This document shows, piece after piece, positions 1 through 6,652 of a DNA stretch of 10,383 bases. Under the pieces are notes generated by a model. The model had not been told where the DNA came from. It did no database searches and saw only the letters and a list, made by a program, of their open reading frames with translations. Source of the stretch: an uncultured Finegoldia sp. (GTDB taxonomy: Bacteria; Bacillota; Clostridia; Tissierellales; Peptoniphilaceae); NCBI RefSeq assembly GCF_947252345.1, contig NZ_CAMXVC010000044.1, positions 1-10,383 on the forward strand, written 5' to 3'. A program made the position numbers and the translations under genes. How positions within the stretch are numbered: position 1 is the first letter of the stretch; each line of letters opens with the position of its first letter.

Positions 1-1
1 A

Positions 2-409
2 GGAAAAATTGTAATTCCAGCAGACAAAGTAAAAGATGGTACAGAAGTAAGTGCAATAGCAAAAGACAAAGCAGGAAACCCATCAACACCAACTGAAACA
101 TCTAAAGCTAAAGCAAAAACACCAAGTGAAACTGACACAACAGCACCAGCAGCACCAAAAGTAGAAGCCAAAGACAATGGAGATGTAACAGTAACACCAC
201 CAACAGACGTTGATACAAAAGAAGTTGAAGTAACATATACACCAGAAGGACAAACAAATCCAGTAAAAGTTACAGCAACAAAAGGTGATGATGGTACTTG
301 GACATTTAATCCAGCCGATAGCGGATTAAAAGTTGAAGAAGGAAAAATTGTAATTCCAGCAGACAAAGTAAAAGATGGTACAGAAGTAAGTGCAGTAGCA
401 AAAGACAAA
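2..409 (+). repeat. 339-bp tandem Ig-like repeat, nearly identical DNA
   Basis: Bases 2-70 recur at 341-409 with a single difference (position 56 A versus 395 G). The period of 339 bp equals 113 codons, so one Ig-like unit plus linker is duplicated in frame. More copies may lie to the left of the window. Identity falls off sharply after the pair (gcaggaaaccc versus actggaaacac). Confidence 0.85.
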
Positions 410-3406
410 ACTGGAAACACATCAAAAGCAACTGACACATCAAAAGCTAATGCCAAAACACCAGCTAGTGAAATAAAAGACCCAGCAAGTCAAATAACAG
501 TAGCAAATTCAAAAGCATTAACTGATGAAGAAAAAGGAAAAGTTAAAAAAGCTGTTGAAGATGCAAATCCAAACTTGCCAAAAGATGCGAAAGTAACAGT
601 GGCAGACGATGGAAGTGTAACAATCACAGATAAGGCTGGAAAAGAAATTGGAAAGATAAGTTCAGATAAAACTGTTAAGCAAGACGAAAGTAAACTAGCA
701 GTAAAAGCTCCAGAAAAAGTTGCTGTAAAAGACCCAGAAAATGTAACACCAGAAGAACAAGGAAAGATTAAGGTAGCTATTAAAAAAGCTAACCCAGATT
801 TGACTGACGCTACAATCACAGTTGATAACAAAGGTAATGTAACGGTAGAAAAAGATGGCAAAAAAGGCACACTAAGCCCATCACAAACCATCAAAAAATC
901 TGGAGAAAGTGGAGAAGAAACTGGACTAAAAGACCCAACAAAAGTAGCAGTAAAAGACCCAGTAAACTTAACAGACGATGAAAAGCAAGCAATCAAAGAC
1001 GCAGTTAAGAAAGCAAACCCAGGTCTAACAGACGAACAAATCGCAGTAGACAAAGAAGGTAATGTAACAGTTACAAAAGCTGGCGAAAAAGCAAAGACAA
1101 TTGGTAAAGACAAAACTGTATCTACAGATGTAAAAGCACCAGAAGTTACAGAAGTAGCAAATCCATCAAAATTAACTAACGATGAAATAGCGAAAGTAAA
1201 AGACGCAGTTAAGAAAGCAAACACTGGCTTAACAGATGGCCAAATCGAAGTTAAAGAAAATGGAACAGTAGTCATAACAAAAGATGGAAAAGAAACAACA
1301 ATTCCAGCTTCAGATGTAGTTAAGAAAAAAACTACACCAGCAGTTGACAAGAGCAAGCTTCAAATTGAAGTTGGCAAGGAAAGTGCGACAAAAGCTTCTG
1401 ACAAATTCAAAAACGCTGATGCAGCTAAGAAGAAAGCTTATGATGAAGCGTTGACAAAAGCAAAAGAAGTACTTGCAAAAACAAATGCAACACAAGAAGA
1501 AGTAAACGCAGCTAAGAAAGCATTAAAAGCAGCAGAAAAAGCTCTTAATGGTATGGAATCACCAACTGTAAAAGCACCAACAACACCTGTAACAGTTGCA
1601 AACTCAAAAGCTTTGACAGAAGACGAAAAAGAAGCTGTTAAGAAAGCTGTTAAAGATGAAAATCCAAATCTACCAGAAGGCGCAACTATTGATGTAGCAA
1701 ATGATGGTACTGTAATTGTTAAGGACAAGGATGGCAAATTAATCGGAACAATTACTCCAGAAAAAGCTGTTAAACAAGATGATAATAAACTTGCTGTAAA
1801 AGCTCCGACATTAGTACAAGTAGTAGATCCAGACAATATTAAGCCGGAAGAACAAAATAAGATTAAAGAAGCTGTCAAAGAAGCTAACCCAGATTTAAAT
1901 TTAACTGACGATGACATTACTGTTGATGTTCAAGGCAATGTAACAGTTACAAAAGACGGCAAGACAGGAACTCTTACACCAGCTCAAACAGTTGTTAAGT
2001 CAGGAGAAGTTAACACGTCACAACTTGAAGACGAATTGAGCAAAGAAGATGCAATAAAAGAATCCGACAAGTACAAGAATGCTGACAAGGATAAGAAAGA
2101 TTCTTATGATGAAAGCGTAGACAAAGGAAAAAAAGTTGTTAATGACAAAGCAACACAAGAAGATGTTAATAAAGCAAAAGAAGCATTAGAGAAAGCTGCT
2201 GATGAATTGAACGGTAAGGCAACTGACAAGAGCGAGCTTCAAGCTGAAGTTGACAAGGAAAATACTACAAAAGCTTCTGACAAATACAAATACGCATATG
2301 CAGATAAGAAGAATGCTTACGATAACGCATTAGCGAATGCTAAGAATGTTCTTAACAATCTAAAAGCTAGTCAAGCTGAAGTAGATGCAGCATTAAATGC
2401 TTTGCAAAAAGCAGAATTAGCATTAAAGGGTAAGAAACCAGGTAACGGTGGAACAACTCCATCATATCCAAGCTACCCATCATATCCATCTAACACTCAA
2501 ACACCAGGTACAACAACTGAAAACAGAGTTAGTGGAAATGACAGAATCCAAACAGCGATTGAAATTTCCAAGAAATATTTCGGACATGCAGATACAGTTA
2601 TAGTTGTAGATAGCAACAATTACGCAGACGCTATTACAGCATCAGTGTTGTCTAAAATATTAAAGGCACCAATATTGTTGACAGATACTCATAAACTAGA
2701 TACAAGAGTTGGCGCTGAAATCGAAAGACTTGGAGCAAAAGATGTAATAATTGTAGGTGGACACAACTCGGTAGCAGATTCTGTAAAAGGCGAATTAAAA
2801 GCTTACGATGAAAATTCAGTAGAGAGAATTTGGGGCAACGACAGATACGAAACATCAGCACAAGTTGCTAGAAGAATTGTACAAATCACTGGCAAGAAAG
2901 GTCATGCTGTAATCGCAAGCGGCGAAGTATTTGCAGATGCGTTGGCAGTTGGCCCTTATGCAGCGCAACAAGGATATCCAATCCTATTGGTACAAGCTAA
3001 GAACATTCCAACAACTATCAACAAAGCGTTGAAGGATTTGGGAATCGAAAATGTAACGATAGCAGGTGGATTGAACACCGTATCGAAATCTCTCGAAAGT
3101 CCACTACCAAATGTTGTAGAAAGATTGCAAGGAAATTCGAGATACGAAACGGCAATAGCAATCGCAAACGCCAAGTTCCCATCGACAAAAGAAGCATTCT
3201 TGGTTAATGGAGAAAATTGGATGGACGCATTGGTGATTGCACCAGTAGGTGGAATAATGAGTAAACCAATCTTGTTGACACCAAGTAACAATGCACCACA
3301 ATCATTAAAAGATTACTTGCTCAAATCTCAAATCGAAAGATTAACAGCGGTTGGCGGTAATAGAATGGTTAGTGAACAAGTTCTTAAAGAACTTACAAAA
3401 AAATAA
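2..3406 (+). CDS. Giant modular cell-surface protein with CWB2 anchor (5'-partial)
   Basis: A probable surface adhesin held on the wall non-covalently. The frame is open from the left edge, so the signal peptide and true start lie outside; 1134 residues are visible (residue 1 = nt 2). Order seen: Ig-like beta-sandwich repeats with TTAPAAPKVE-type linkers (about 1-155); four Rib-like repeats of about 65-70 residues, each a helix of type LTDEEKxxVKxAVxxANP plus a TVxxDGxVTV hairpin (about 163-443); FIVAR module 1 (about 447-517); two more Rib-like repeats (about 523-667); FIVAR 2 and 3 (about 670-810); a Gly/Pro linker with SYPSYPSYPS; and three CWB2 repeats (about 841-1134), each with a GNDRYETA-like motif and an IIVGG-type strand. 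CWB2 (known from clostridial S-layer proteins) binds secondary wall polymer. There is no LPXTG or C-terminal membrane segment. The ligand is unknown. Codon choice is strongly A-rich (aca, gca, cca, gaa, aaa), and the lysine/glutamate-rich product is highly charged. Confidence 0.9.
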   Translation, partial: GKIVIPADKVKDGTEVSAIAKDKAGNPSTPTETSKAKAKTPSETDTTAPAAPKVEAKDNGDVTVTPPTDVDTKEVEVTYTPEGQTNPVKVTATKGDDGTWTFNPADSGLKVEEGKIVIPADKVKDGTEVSAVAKDKTGNTSKATDTSKANAKTPASEIKDPASQITVANSKALTDEEKGKVKKAVEDANPNLPKDAKVTVADDGSVTITDKAGKEIGKISSDKTVKQDESKLAVKAPEKVAVKDPENVTPEEQGKIKVAIKKANPDLTDATITVDNKGNVTVEKDGKKGTLSPSQTIKKSGESGEETGLKDPTKVAVKDPVNLTDDEKQAIKDAVKKANPGLTDEQIAVDKEGNVTVTKAGEKAKTIGKDKTVSTDVKAPEVTEVANPSKLTNDEIAKVKDAVKKANTGLTDGQIEVKENGTVVITKDGKETTIPASDVVKKKTTPAVDKSKLQIEVGKESATKASDKFKNADAAKKKAYDEALTKAKEVLAKTNATQEEVNAAKKALKAAEKALNGMESPTVKAPTTPVTVANSKALTEDEKEAVKKAVKDENPNLPEGATIDVANDGTVIVKDKDGKLIGTITPEKAVKQDDNKLAVKAPTLVQVVDPDNIKPEEQNKIKEAVKEANPDLNLTDDDITVDVQGNVTVTKDGKTGTLTPAQTVVKSGEVNTSQLEDELSKEDAIKESDKYKNADKDKKDSYDESVDKGKKVVNDKATQEDVNKAKEALEKAADELNGKATDKSELQAEVDKENTTKASDKYKYAYADKKNAYDNALANAKNVLNNLKASQAEVDAALNALQKAELALKGKKPGNGGTTPSYPSYPSYPSNTQTPGTTTENRVSGNDRIQTAIEISKKYFGHADTVIVVDSNNYADAITASVLSKILKAPILLTDTHKLDTRVGAEIERLGAKDVIIVGGHNSVADSVKGELKAYDENSVERIWGNDRYETSAQVARRIVQITGKKGHAVIASGEVFADALAVGPYAAQQGYPILLVQAKNIPTTINKALKDLGIENVTIAGGLNTVSKSLESPLPNVVERLQGNSRYETAIAIANAKFPSTKEAFLVNGENWMDALVIAPVGGIMSKPILLTPSNNAPQSLKDYLLKSQIERLTAVGGNRMVSEQVLKELTKK
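490..2007 (+). repeat. Duplicated two-repeat Rib-like block within the surface protein
   Basis: A pair of Rib-like repeats at about 490-908 (TVANSKALT...TVKQD then LAVKAP...KKSGE) recurs at about 1595-2007 with the same order and the same boundary motifs (TVANSKALT, AVKQD, LAVKAP, VVKSGE). The two copies have clearly diverged at DNA level. Two further Rib-like repeats and FIVAR 1 lie between them. The pattern suggests that an older block was copied and then drifted. Confidence 0.75.
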
Positions 3407-3417
3407 CCGAATAGGTA

Positions 3418-3446
3418 AAAAAAGAGGTGGTCTTCACCTCTTTTTT
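3418..3446 (+). terminator. Rho-independent terminator of the surface-protein gene
   Basis: A perfect 12-bp stem (AAAAAAGAGGTG / CACCTCTTTTTT) with loop GTCTT begins 11 bases after the stop codon. The A-run and T-run flanks make it potentially bidirectional. Confidence 0.93.
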
Positions 3447-3481
3447 GTTTGCGATAATTTGTTTTCCGAAAAAATCCAACT

Positions 3482-3505
3482 AAAAAAGAGCCGTATTACA
3501 GGCTC
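3482..3505 (-). terminator. Terminator of the FlaR-like kinase gene
   Basis: On the minus strand GAGCC-TGTAATAC-GGCTC is followed by TTTTTTA. The gene's TAA stop (3496-3498) lies inside the hairpin loop, so the terminator overlaps the coding end. Confidence 0.8.
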
Positions 3506-4020
3506 GAGTTGCTTCGTTGAAGGTATTTTTTAAATTTTGTGAGTTCTTCTTGGTTGTCGATTTGAATCCATTTGTGTGAGTAGTGCTTTCTCATATTTGC
3601 GTAGTGTTCGCGTTTTTCTTTGCTGCGGCTATCTATGAGTATCCATTTTATAAATTCAAAGTCTAGTCTTTCGGGGCAATTGTCCGCCATACTTTCTCGG
3701 GTTTTTCCGTGGTATTTGATGTAGCGTTTGATGGCCCTTAGTAGACAATTGAATCTGTTGAAGTTGAGGAACACTATTATGTCAGAAAGAGCGAGTCTTT
3801 CAATTTTTTTGAGCTTGTCGTAGTTTCCATCTATCACCCAATCATCTTGTTTCATAAAATTTTCTACTATGTTAATCGCTTCGTCAAGGTCACGTTCTTT
3901 CCAATTTTCTGTCAAGTTTACTTGGTCAAGGTGAAGCAATGGCAAATCGTATGTTTGTGATATGTCTTGTGCTAATGTGGATTTTCCTGATGCAGAATAT
4001 CCTATTATTGAAATTTTCAA
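3496..4020 (-). CDS. FlaR-like P-loop nucleoside/nucleotide kinase
   Basis: A 174-residue P-loop NTPase of the adenylate-kinase-like group often annotated 'DNA topology modulation protein (FlaR)'. The Walker A motif GYSASGKST is at residues 7-15. The family signatures LLHLDQV (about 28-34), WVIDGNY (about 61-67), IVFLNFNRFNCLLRAIKRYIKYHGKTR and CPERLDFEFIKWI follow in the usual order, and the length is typical. The first codon is TTG at 4020. I prefer it because it sits 6 bases after a minus-strand AAGGAG and starts directly on the family's MKISIIGYS opening. The true substrate of this family is not established; the FlaR name comes from an old genetic effect on supercoiling. The gene has its own promoter, and its terminator overlaps its stop. 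Confidence 0.85.
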   Translation of the reverse strand: MKISIIGYSASGKSTLAQDISQTYDLPLLHLDQVNLTENWKERDLDEAINIVENFMKQDDWVIDGNYDKLKKIERLALSDIIVFLNFNRFNCLLRAIKRYIKYHGKTRESMADNCPERLDFEFIKWILIDSRSKEKREHYANMRKHYSHKWIQIDNQEELTKFKKYLQRSNSSL

Positions 4021-4026
4021 AATTTT

Positions 4027-4032
4027 CTCCTT
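4027..4032 (-). promoter_or_regulatory. Shine-Dalgarno site fixing a TTG start
   Basis: The minus-strand AAGGAG, 6 bases before TTG at 4018-4020, is the only well-placed ribosome binding site for the kinase. No ATG lies nearby in frame, which supports the TTG start. Confidence 0.75.
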
Positions 4033-4056
4033 ATATTAATATGTTCATCTTCTATT

Positions 4057-4085
4057 ATTATATATAATAATGAGTGGGTTGTCAC
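4057..4085 (-). promoter_or_regulatory. Promoter of the FlaR-like kinase gene
   Basis: On the minus strand a -35 GTGACA (4080-4085) is followed after exactly 17 bases by a -10 TATAAT (4057-4062). The expected start is near 4050, leaving a leader of about 30 bases before the TTG codon. Confidence 0.7.
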
Positions 4086-4093
4086 GTTTGTTG

Positions 4094-4122
4094 TTGACGA
4101 GAAAATTTGCAGGATGTATAAT
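4094..4122 (+). promoter_or_regulatory. Toxin-antitoxin operon promoter
   Basis: -35 TTGACG (4094-4099), a 17-base spacer and -10 TATAAT (4117-4122), divergent from the kinase promoter with only 8 bases between the two -35 boxes. The predicted start is near 4129, about 35 bases before the antitoxin ATG. Confidence 0.8.
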
Positions 4123-4133
4123 ACACCTATACA
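4115..4133. promoter_or_regulatory. Candidate antitoxin operator over the -10 box
   Basis: A perfect palindrome TGTAT-A-ATACA (4115-4125) covers the -10 box. TGTATA (4115-4120) also has an inverted partner TATACA (4128-4133). RHH antitoxins usually bind such sites at their own promoter, so autoregulation is likely but inferred. Confidence 0.5.
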
Positions 4134-4163
4134 CACTATGAGTATTGAATGAAAGGAGTGTCT

Positions 4164-4442
4164 ATGAATACTGTAAGAAAAAACATCACTTTGCCTGAAA
4201 ATCAAAACGCAGTTATAGAAAGATTTGTCAGAAATAAGGGGATTTCTTTTTCTGAATTTTTGAGAATTGCTGCTATTGAAAAGATTGAAAGGGAAGAAAA
4301 AAAGGAATTGCTGGAATTTTTGCAAGAAAATTGCGAGTATGTAGCTGAGGATGAGCAAAAATATTTCGACGATTTGGGGATAGATTTTTCAGATACTTCT
4401 GATATGAAAGAGCTGGACATTGACGATGTTATACAAGGTTAA
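4164..4442 (+). CDS. RelB/DUF6290-type ribbon-helix-helix antitoxin
   Basis: A 92-residue protein beginning MNTVRKNITLPENQ, a typical RHH beta strand, followed by a first helix (NAVIERFVRNKG) and ISFSEFLRIAAIEKIERE as the second helix. An acidic tail (DEQKYFDDLGIDFSD...DIDDV) would wrap and neutralise the toxin. I start it at ATG 4164, 5 bases after AAAGGAG (4152-4158), rather than at the upstream in-frame ATG 4149, which lacks a ribosome binding site. It overlaps the toxin gene by 17 bases. By family it should bind its own operator DNA through the RHH domain and bind the toxin with the C-terminal part. Confidence 0.82.
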   Translation: MNTVRKNITLPENQNAVIERFVRNKGISFSEFLRIAAIEKIEREEKKELLEFLQENCEYVAEDEQKYFDDLGIDFSDTSDMKELDIDDVIQG

Positions 4443-4692
4443 GTACAGCAAGAGTGCAGAAAAGTTTATCAAAAAGAACAAGGAGTGCGGTCTGAAATTC
4501 TACAAGGCTTTTCGGGATTTGTCCGAGGATAAGGAGAATTTCTTCAGATACGATATCAAGATTTTTCGTTGTAGCGAGAGGAATATTTTTGGGTTGAGGA
4601 TTGGAAAGTACAGGGCGATTTTCAAGGTTGTAGAAGATGAGATTGTGATTTATGTTTTGAATATTGATAGTAGATGGGATATTTATAAATAG
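4426..4692 (+). CDS. RelE-family mRNA interferase toxin
   Basis: An 88-residue basic protein with the RelE/ParE fold signature: N-terminal YKVKYSKSAEKFIKK, a helical hairpin, then FGLRIGKYRAIFKV and the closing strand VLNIDSRWDIYK. Family catalytic positions appear kept: Arg63 in GKYR, Arg83 in DSR and Tyr87 near the C-terminus, equivalent in place to Arg61, Arg81 and Tyr87 of E. coli RelE. It should therefore cleave mRNA in the ribosomal A site. The ATG at 4426 lies inside the antitoxin gene (17-base overlap), so translation is probably coupled. A TTG six bases upstream (4420), 7 bases after AAAGAG, is a possible alternative start adding two residues. No terminator follows, so transcripts may run into the lipoprotein operon. 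Confidence 0.85.
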   Translation: MLYKVKYSKSAEKFIKKNKECGLKFYKAFRDLSEDKENFFRYDIKIFRCSERNIFGLRIGKYRAIFKVVEDEIVIYVLNIDSRWDIYK

Positions 4693-4709
4693 GCATTTGA
4701 TGGTATAAT
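4682..4709 (+). promoter_or_regulatory. Extended -10 promoter of the lipoprotein/EPS-control operon
   Basis: TGGTATAAT at 4701-4709 is an extended -10 element, with a weak -35 TTTATA (4682-4687) 16 bases upstream overlapping the end of the toxin gene. The predicted start near 4716 gives a leader of about 80 bases. Confidence 0.6.
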
Positions 4710-4732
4710 GTATTTAGTGAATTTTTGTGCAT

Positions 4733-4748
4733 TTTTATGTGCATAAAA
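4733..4748. promoter_or_regulatory. Inverted repeat in the lipoprotein operon leader
   Basis: TTTTATG-TG-CATAAAA is a perfect 7+7 inverted repeat about 20 bases downstream of the predicted transcription start. It is not followed by a T-run, so it is not a terminator. A protein-binding site or a small RNA hairpin are both possible. Confidence 0.35.
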
Positions 4749-4794
4749 TTATTGTAATATGTTAAAATAATAATTGTTGTTAGGAGATGAATTT

Positions 4795-5232
4795 ATGAAG
4801 AAATTAATACCTATTGCGATTTTGATTTTGGTGTTGACGACAGGTTGCCTGAGAAAACCAGAAAAATACGAATCGATGAGAAATAATAATGTTGAAAGTG
4901 AATCTGTTGAAGAAAGTTCTGCGGATTCCAAGAAGGACGAAGAAGGAAAGTCGGCTGACAATTCCAATGAAAATTCTGCGGGGTCTTCTGAAAATTCTAC
5001 AACTGATAAGAAACCGGAATCTGAAAACCACGACAAGACTATGAAGGTCACTGCCGATGTGTTGAATATGAGAAAAGAAGCCAACAAGAACTCAAATGTT
5101 GTAACGAAGTTGAAAAAGGGTGACGCTGTCAAGGTTGTCGAGGAAACTACGGATTCAAACGGAACAAACTGGGTTAAGATTGATTTTAACCGCGAGATAG
5201 GATTTGTAGCTAAGGAATTTTTGGGTGAGTAA
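4795..5232 (+). CDS. SH3b-domain lipoprotein
   Basis: A 145-residue secreted lipoprotein. MKK plus a hydrophobic core (residues 4-16) ends in LTTGC, with Cys18 as the likely lipidation site; the lipobox is slightly degenerate (Thr at -3). Residues 24-82 are a low-complexity Ser/Asn/Glu/Lys tether. Residues about 83-145 form a bacterial SH3 (SH3b) domain with the hallmark VLNMRKEANKNSNVVTKLKKGD and W127-V-K-I. SH3b domains generally bind peptidoglycan or peptides, so the protein would sit on the outer membrane face with the domain reaching into the wall. The start is ATG 4795, 8 bases after AGGAG (4782-4786). Its stop TAA abuts the ATG of the next gene, so it belongs to the CpsB/Wzz/BY-kinase operon. 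A role as wall sensor or partner is inferred. Confidence 0.83.
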   Translation: MKKLIPIAILILVLTTGCLRKPEKYESMRNNNVESESVEESSADSKKDEEGKSADNSNENSAGSSENSTTDKKPESENHDKTMKVTADVLNMRKEANKNSNVVTKLKKGDAVKVVEETTDSNGTNWVKIDFNREIGFVAKEFLGE

Positions 5233-6012
5233 ATGATAGATATTAATAGCAAGATAATGGCTGATATGAAGAACGGTTCGAGCAATATGGATCAAGCTGT
5301 GACTACGGCTATTGAGTATGTCAGACTGGGCTACAAAAAAGTCGTAAGTGCTTCCGAGATTTCTTTGAATGGCAGAGTGTTGACTGAAGATGAGAAGAAA
5401 CTTCTAATTGACAGATTGAATGACGAATTGGAATATCAGGAGATTGATTTCAAAGTTCTTCCGGGCAATTTGATGTGTTGCGATGCGAAAATGATGGCTT
5501 ATTTCAAAAATGATTTGGTAAGTTCAATCAATCATTCGAGGTATATTTTGTTGGAACTTCCGATGACTATGGAGTACAAGGATTTGAATAGATACATATA
5601 CGATATTCAAATCAAGGGCTTTGTTCCGATTATTGCCCATCCGGAAAGGTGCAAATACATTCAAGAAAATCCCGATTATTTGTTGAGTTTGAAGGAGAGG
5701 GATTGTTTGATTCAGTTGGATATTCATTCTGTGACTAAATCAAAGGGCTCTCGAGTTTACAAATGTGCAAAGGAACTTCTACAACGACATATTGTCGATG
5801 TGGTTGCAACTGAAACGGAGAATGCCTACGAAGCTGAGAGCGTTCGTGATGGCATCAAAATATTGCACAAGATTATTGATTCGGATTATTTTGATTTGAT
5901 AATGAGGCTTCATCCTCAACTCATCATTGAAAATGAGAGAATCGACAGGATAAGCGTGTTGGATAAGAAAAAAGGCGGATTGTTGTCTAGGATTTTTGGT
6001 AAGAGGAGATAA
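5233..6012 (+). CDS. CpsB/YwqE-like PHP protein, probable pseudophosphatase
   Basis: 259 residues, the usual length of CpsB/CapC/YwqE manganese-dependent tyrosine phosphatases, and recognisable across its length: MIDI opening, NHSRYILLELP (about 100-110), DIQIKGFVPIIAHPERCKYIQENP (about 124-147), a QLDIHSVTKSKGS segment and a C-terminal helix. The metal-binding motifs are degenerate. DIHxH is DINSK (H5 to N, H7 to K); the TPHH motif is SASEI (E42); the GxE motif is GNLM (L80); and the SDAHN motif is TETEN (E194, E196). Only H136-P-E-R is intact. Catalysis is therefore unlikely; a scaffold or binding role is inferred. It is separated by zero bases from the lipoprotein gene and by one base from the Wzz-like gene, so translation is coupled. 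The start ATG 5233 is fixed by the family's N-terminus; the ribosome site GGGTGAG is weak. Confidence 0.85.
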   Translation: MIDINSKIMADMKNGSSNMDQAVTTAIEYVRLGYKKVVSASEISLNGRVLTEDEKKLLIDRLNDELEYQEIDFKVLPGNLMCCDAKMMAYFKNDLVSSINHSRYILLELPMTMEYKDLNRYIYDIQIKGFVPIIAHPERCKYIQENPDYLLSLKERDCLIQLDIHSVTKSKGSRVYKCAKELLQRHIVDVVATETENAYEAESVRDGIKILHKIIDSDYFDLIMRLHPQLIIENERIDRISVLDKKKGGLLSRIFGKRR

Positions 6013-6013
6013 A

Positions 6014-6652
6014 ATGAGAGAAAACTTGTTAGTGAAAACTTTTAAAAATAGATTTGTTCCTATTGTTTTGGTCGCATTTTTGTTTGCGGTTGCAGCTATT
6101 TGTTTCGATATAATGTGGGTTAGGCCTGTATTTCAAGTCGATTCAAAAGTAGTTGTCAGTGCAAAAAGTGGCAACACTTCTTCCACTCAAATAGAAACTG
6201 TGAAATCTTTTGTAACTTCACGTTCTGTTTTGGGAGAGGTGAAGGAAAAATTGAAATTGAGGTCAAATGTCGAAGATTTGGCGAAAAAAATCGAGATAGA
6301 CAATTCCAATTCCAAGATTGTCAAGATTAAAGTCAAAGATACTGTGATTAATCGTGCGCGAGATATCGCAGATGAGTTAGCGGATTCGTGTGTAGCGAAC
6401 AAGGCTGACGAGTACGATGTAAAGGTGTTGGAATACTCTTCAGCTCCGAATAATCCGGTGAGTCCTGATTTGGTGAGAGACACTTTAATAGCTTATTGCG
6501 TGGGATTTGTCGTAGCTTTGATAGCTTTTATGGTCTCAGAATCGAACGACGACATTATGAGAAAAGACACTAATTTGGATGAATTGGGAGTTTATGTCAT
6601 CGGAGATATTCCTTACGTTGCAGAAAGGGGTGCGATTATAGATGAAGGATAA
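6014..6652 (+). CDS. Wzz/CpsC/CapA-like chain-length and kinase-adaptor membrane protein
   Basis: A 212-residue polysaccharide co-polymerase family protein. One membrane helix lies at about 15-35 (VPIVLVAFLFAVAAICF) and a second at about 158-174 (LIAYCVGFVVALIAFMV), preceded by the typical proline segment APNNPVSPD. Between them is a short outside domain (about 40-157) with helix-forming VKSFVTSRSVLGEVKEKL. The cytoplasmic tail (175-212) contains DDIMRKDTNLDELGVYVIGDIP, the region that in CapA/CpsC proteins contacts and activates the BY-kinase. The start is ATG 6014, 5 bases after AGGAG (6004-6008), one base after the previous stop. It overlaps the kinase gene by 11 bases. In capsule systems such proteins control polymer length; here no polymerase is present in the operon. 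Confidence 0.86.
   Translation: MRENLLVKTFKNRFVPIVLVAFLFAVAAICFDIMWVRPVFQVDSKVVVSAKSGNTSSTQIETVKSFVTSRSVLGEVKEKLKLRSNVEDLAKKIEIDNSNSKIVKIKVKDTVINRARDIADELADSCVANKADEYDVKVLEYSSAPNNPVSPDLVRDTLIAYCVGFVVALIAFMVSESNDDIMRKDTNLDELGVYVIGDIPYVAERGAIIDEG

Noticed and set aside
575..577. TTG at 575 as the start of the surface protein
   Set aside because: The same frame is open back to base 2, with Ig-like and Rib-like repeat sequence continuing upstream and no ribosome site at 575. The gene is simply cut by the window edge.
490..1917. Long antisense reading frames (490-1356 and 1438-1917, minus strand) opposite the surface-protein repeats
   Set aside because: They are shadows of A-rich repeat codons that deplete stops on the other strand. 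Their products are low-complexity Ser/Phe/Thr-rich, with no ribosome site and no family resemblance.
2..2007. CRISPR array or mobile-element origin for the repeated DNA at the left
   Set aside because: The repeats are long, in frame, codon-structured and encode recognisable domains. There are no short identical repeats with unique spacers and no transposase or terminal inverted repeats.
3351..3533. A 60-codon plus-strand frame spanning the end of the surface-protein gene and two terminators
   Set aside because: It overlaps the CWB2 coding end in another frame and runs through two terminator hairpins, with no ribosome binding site.
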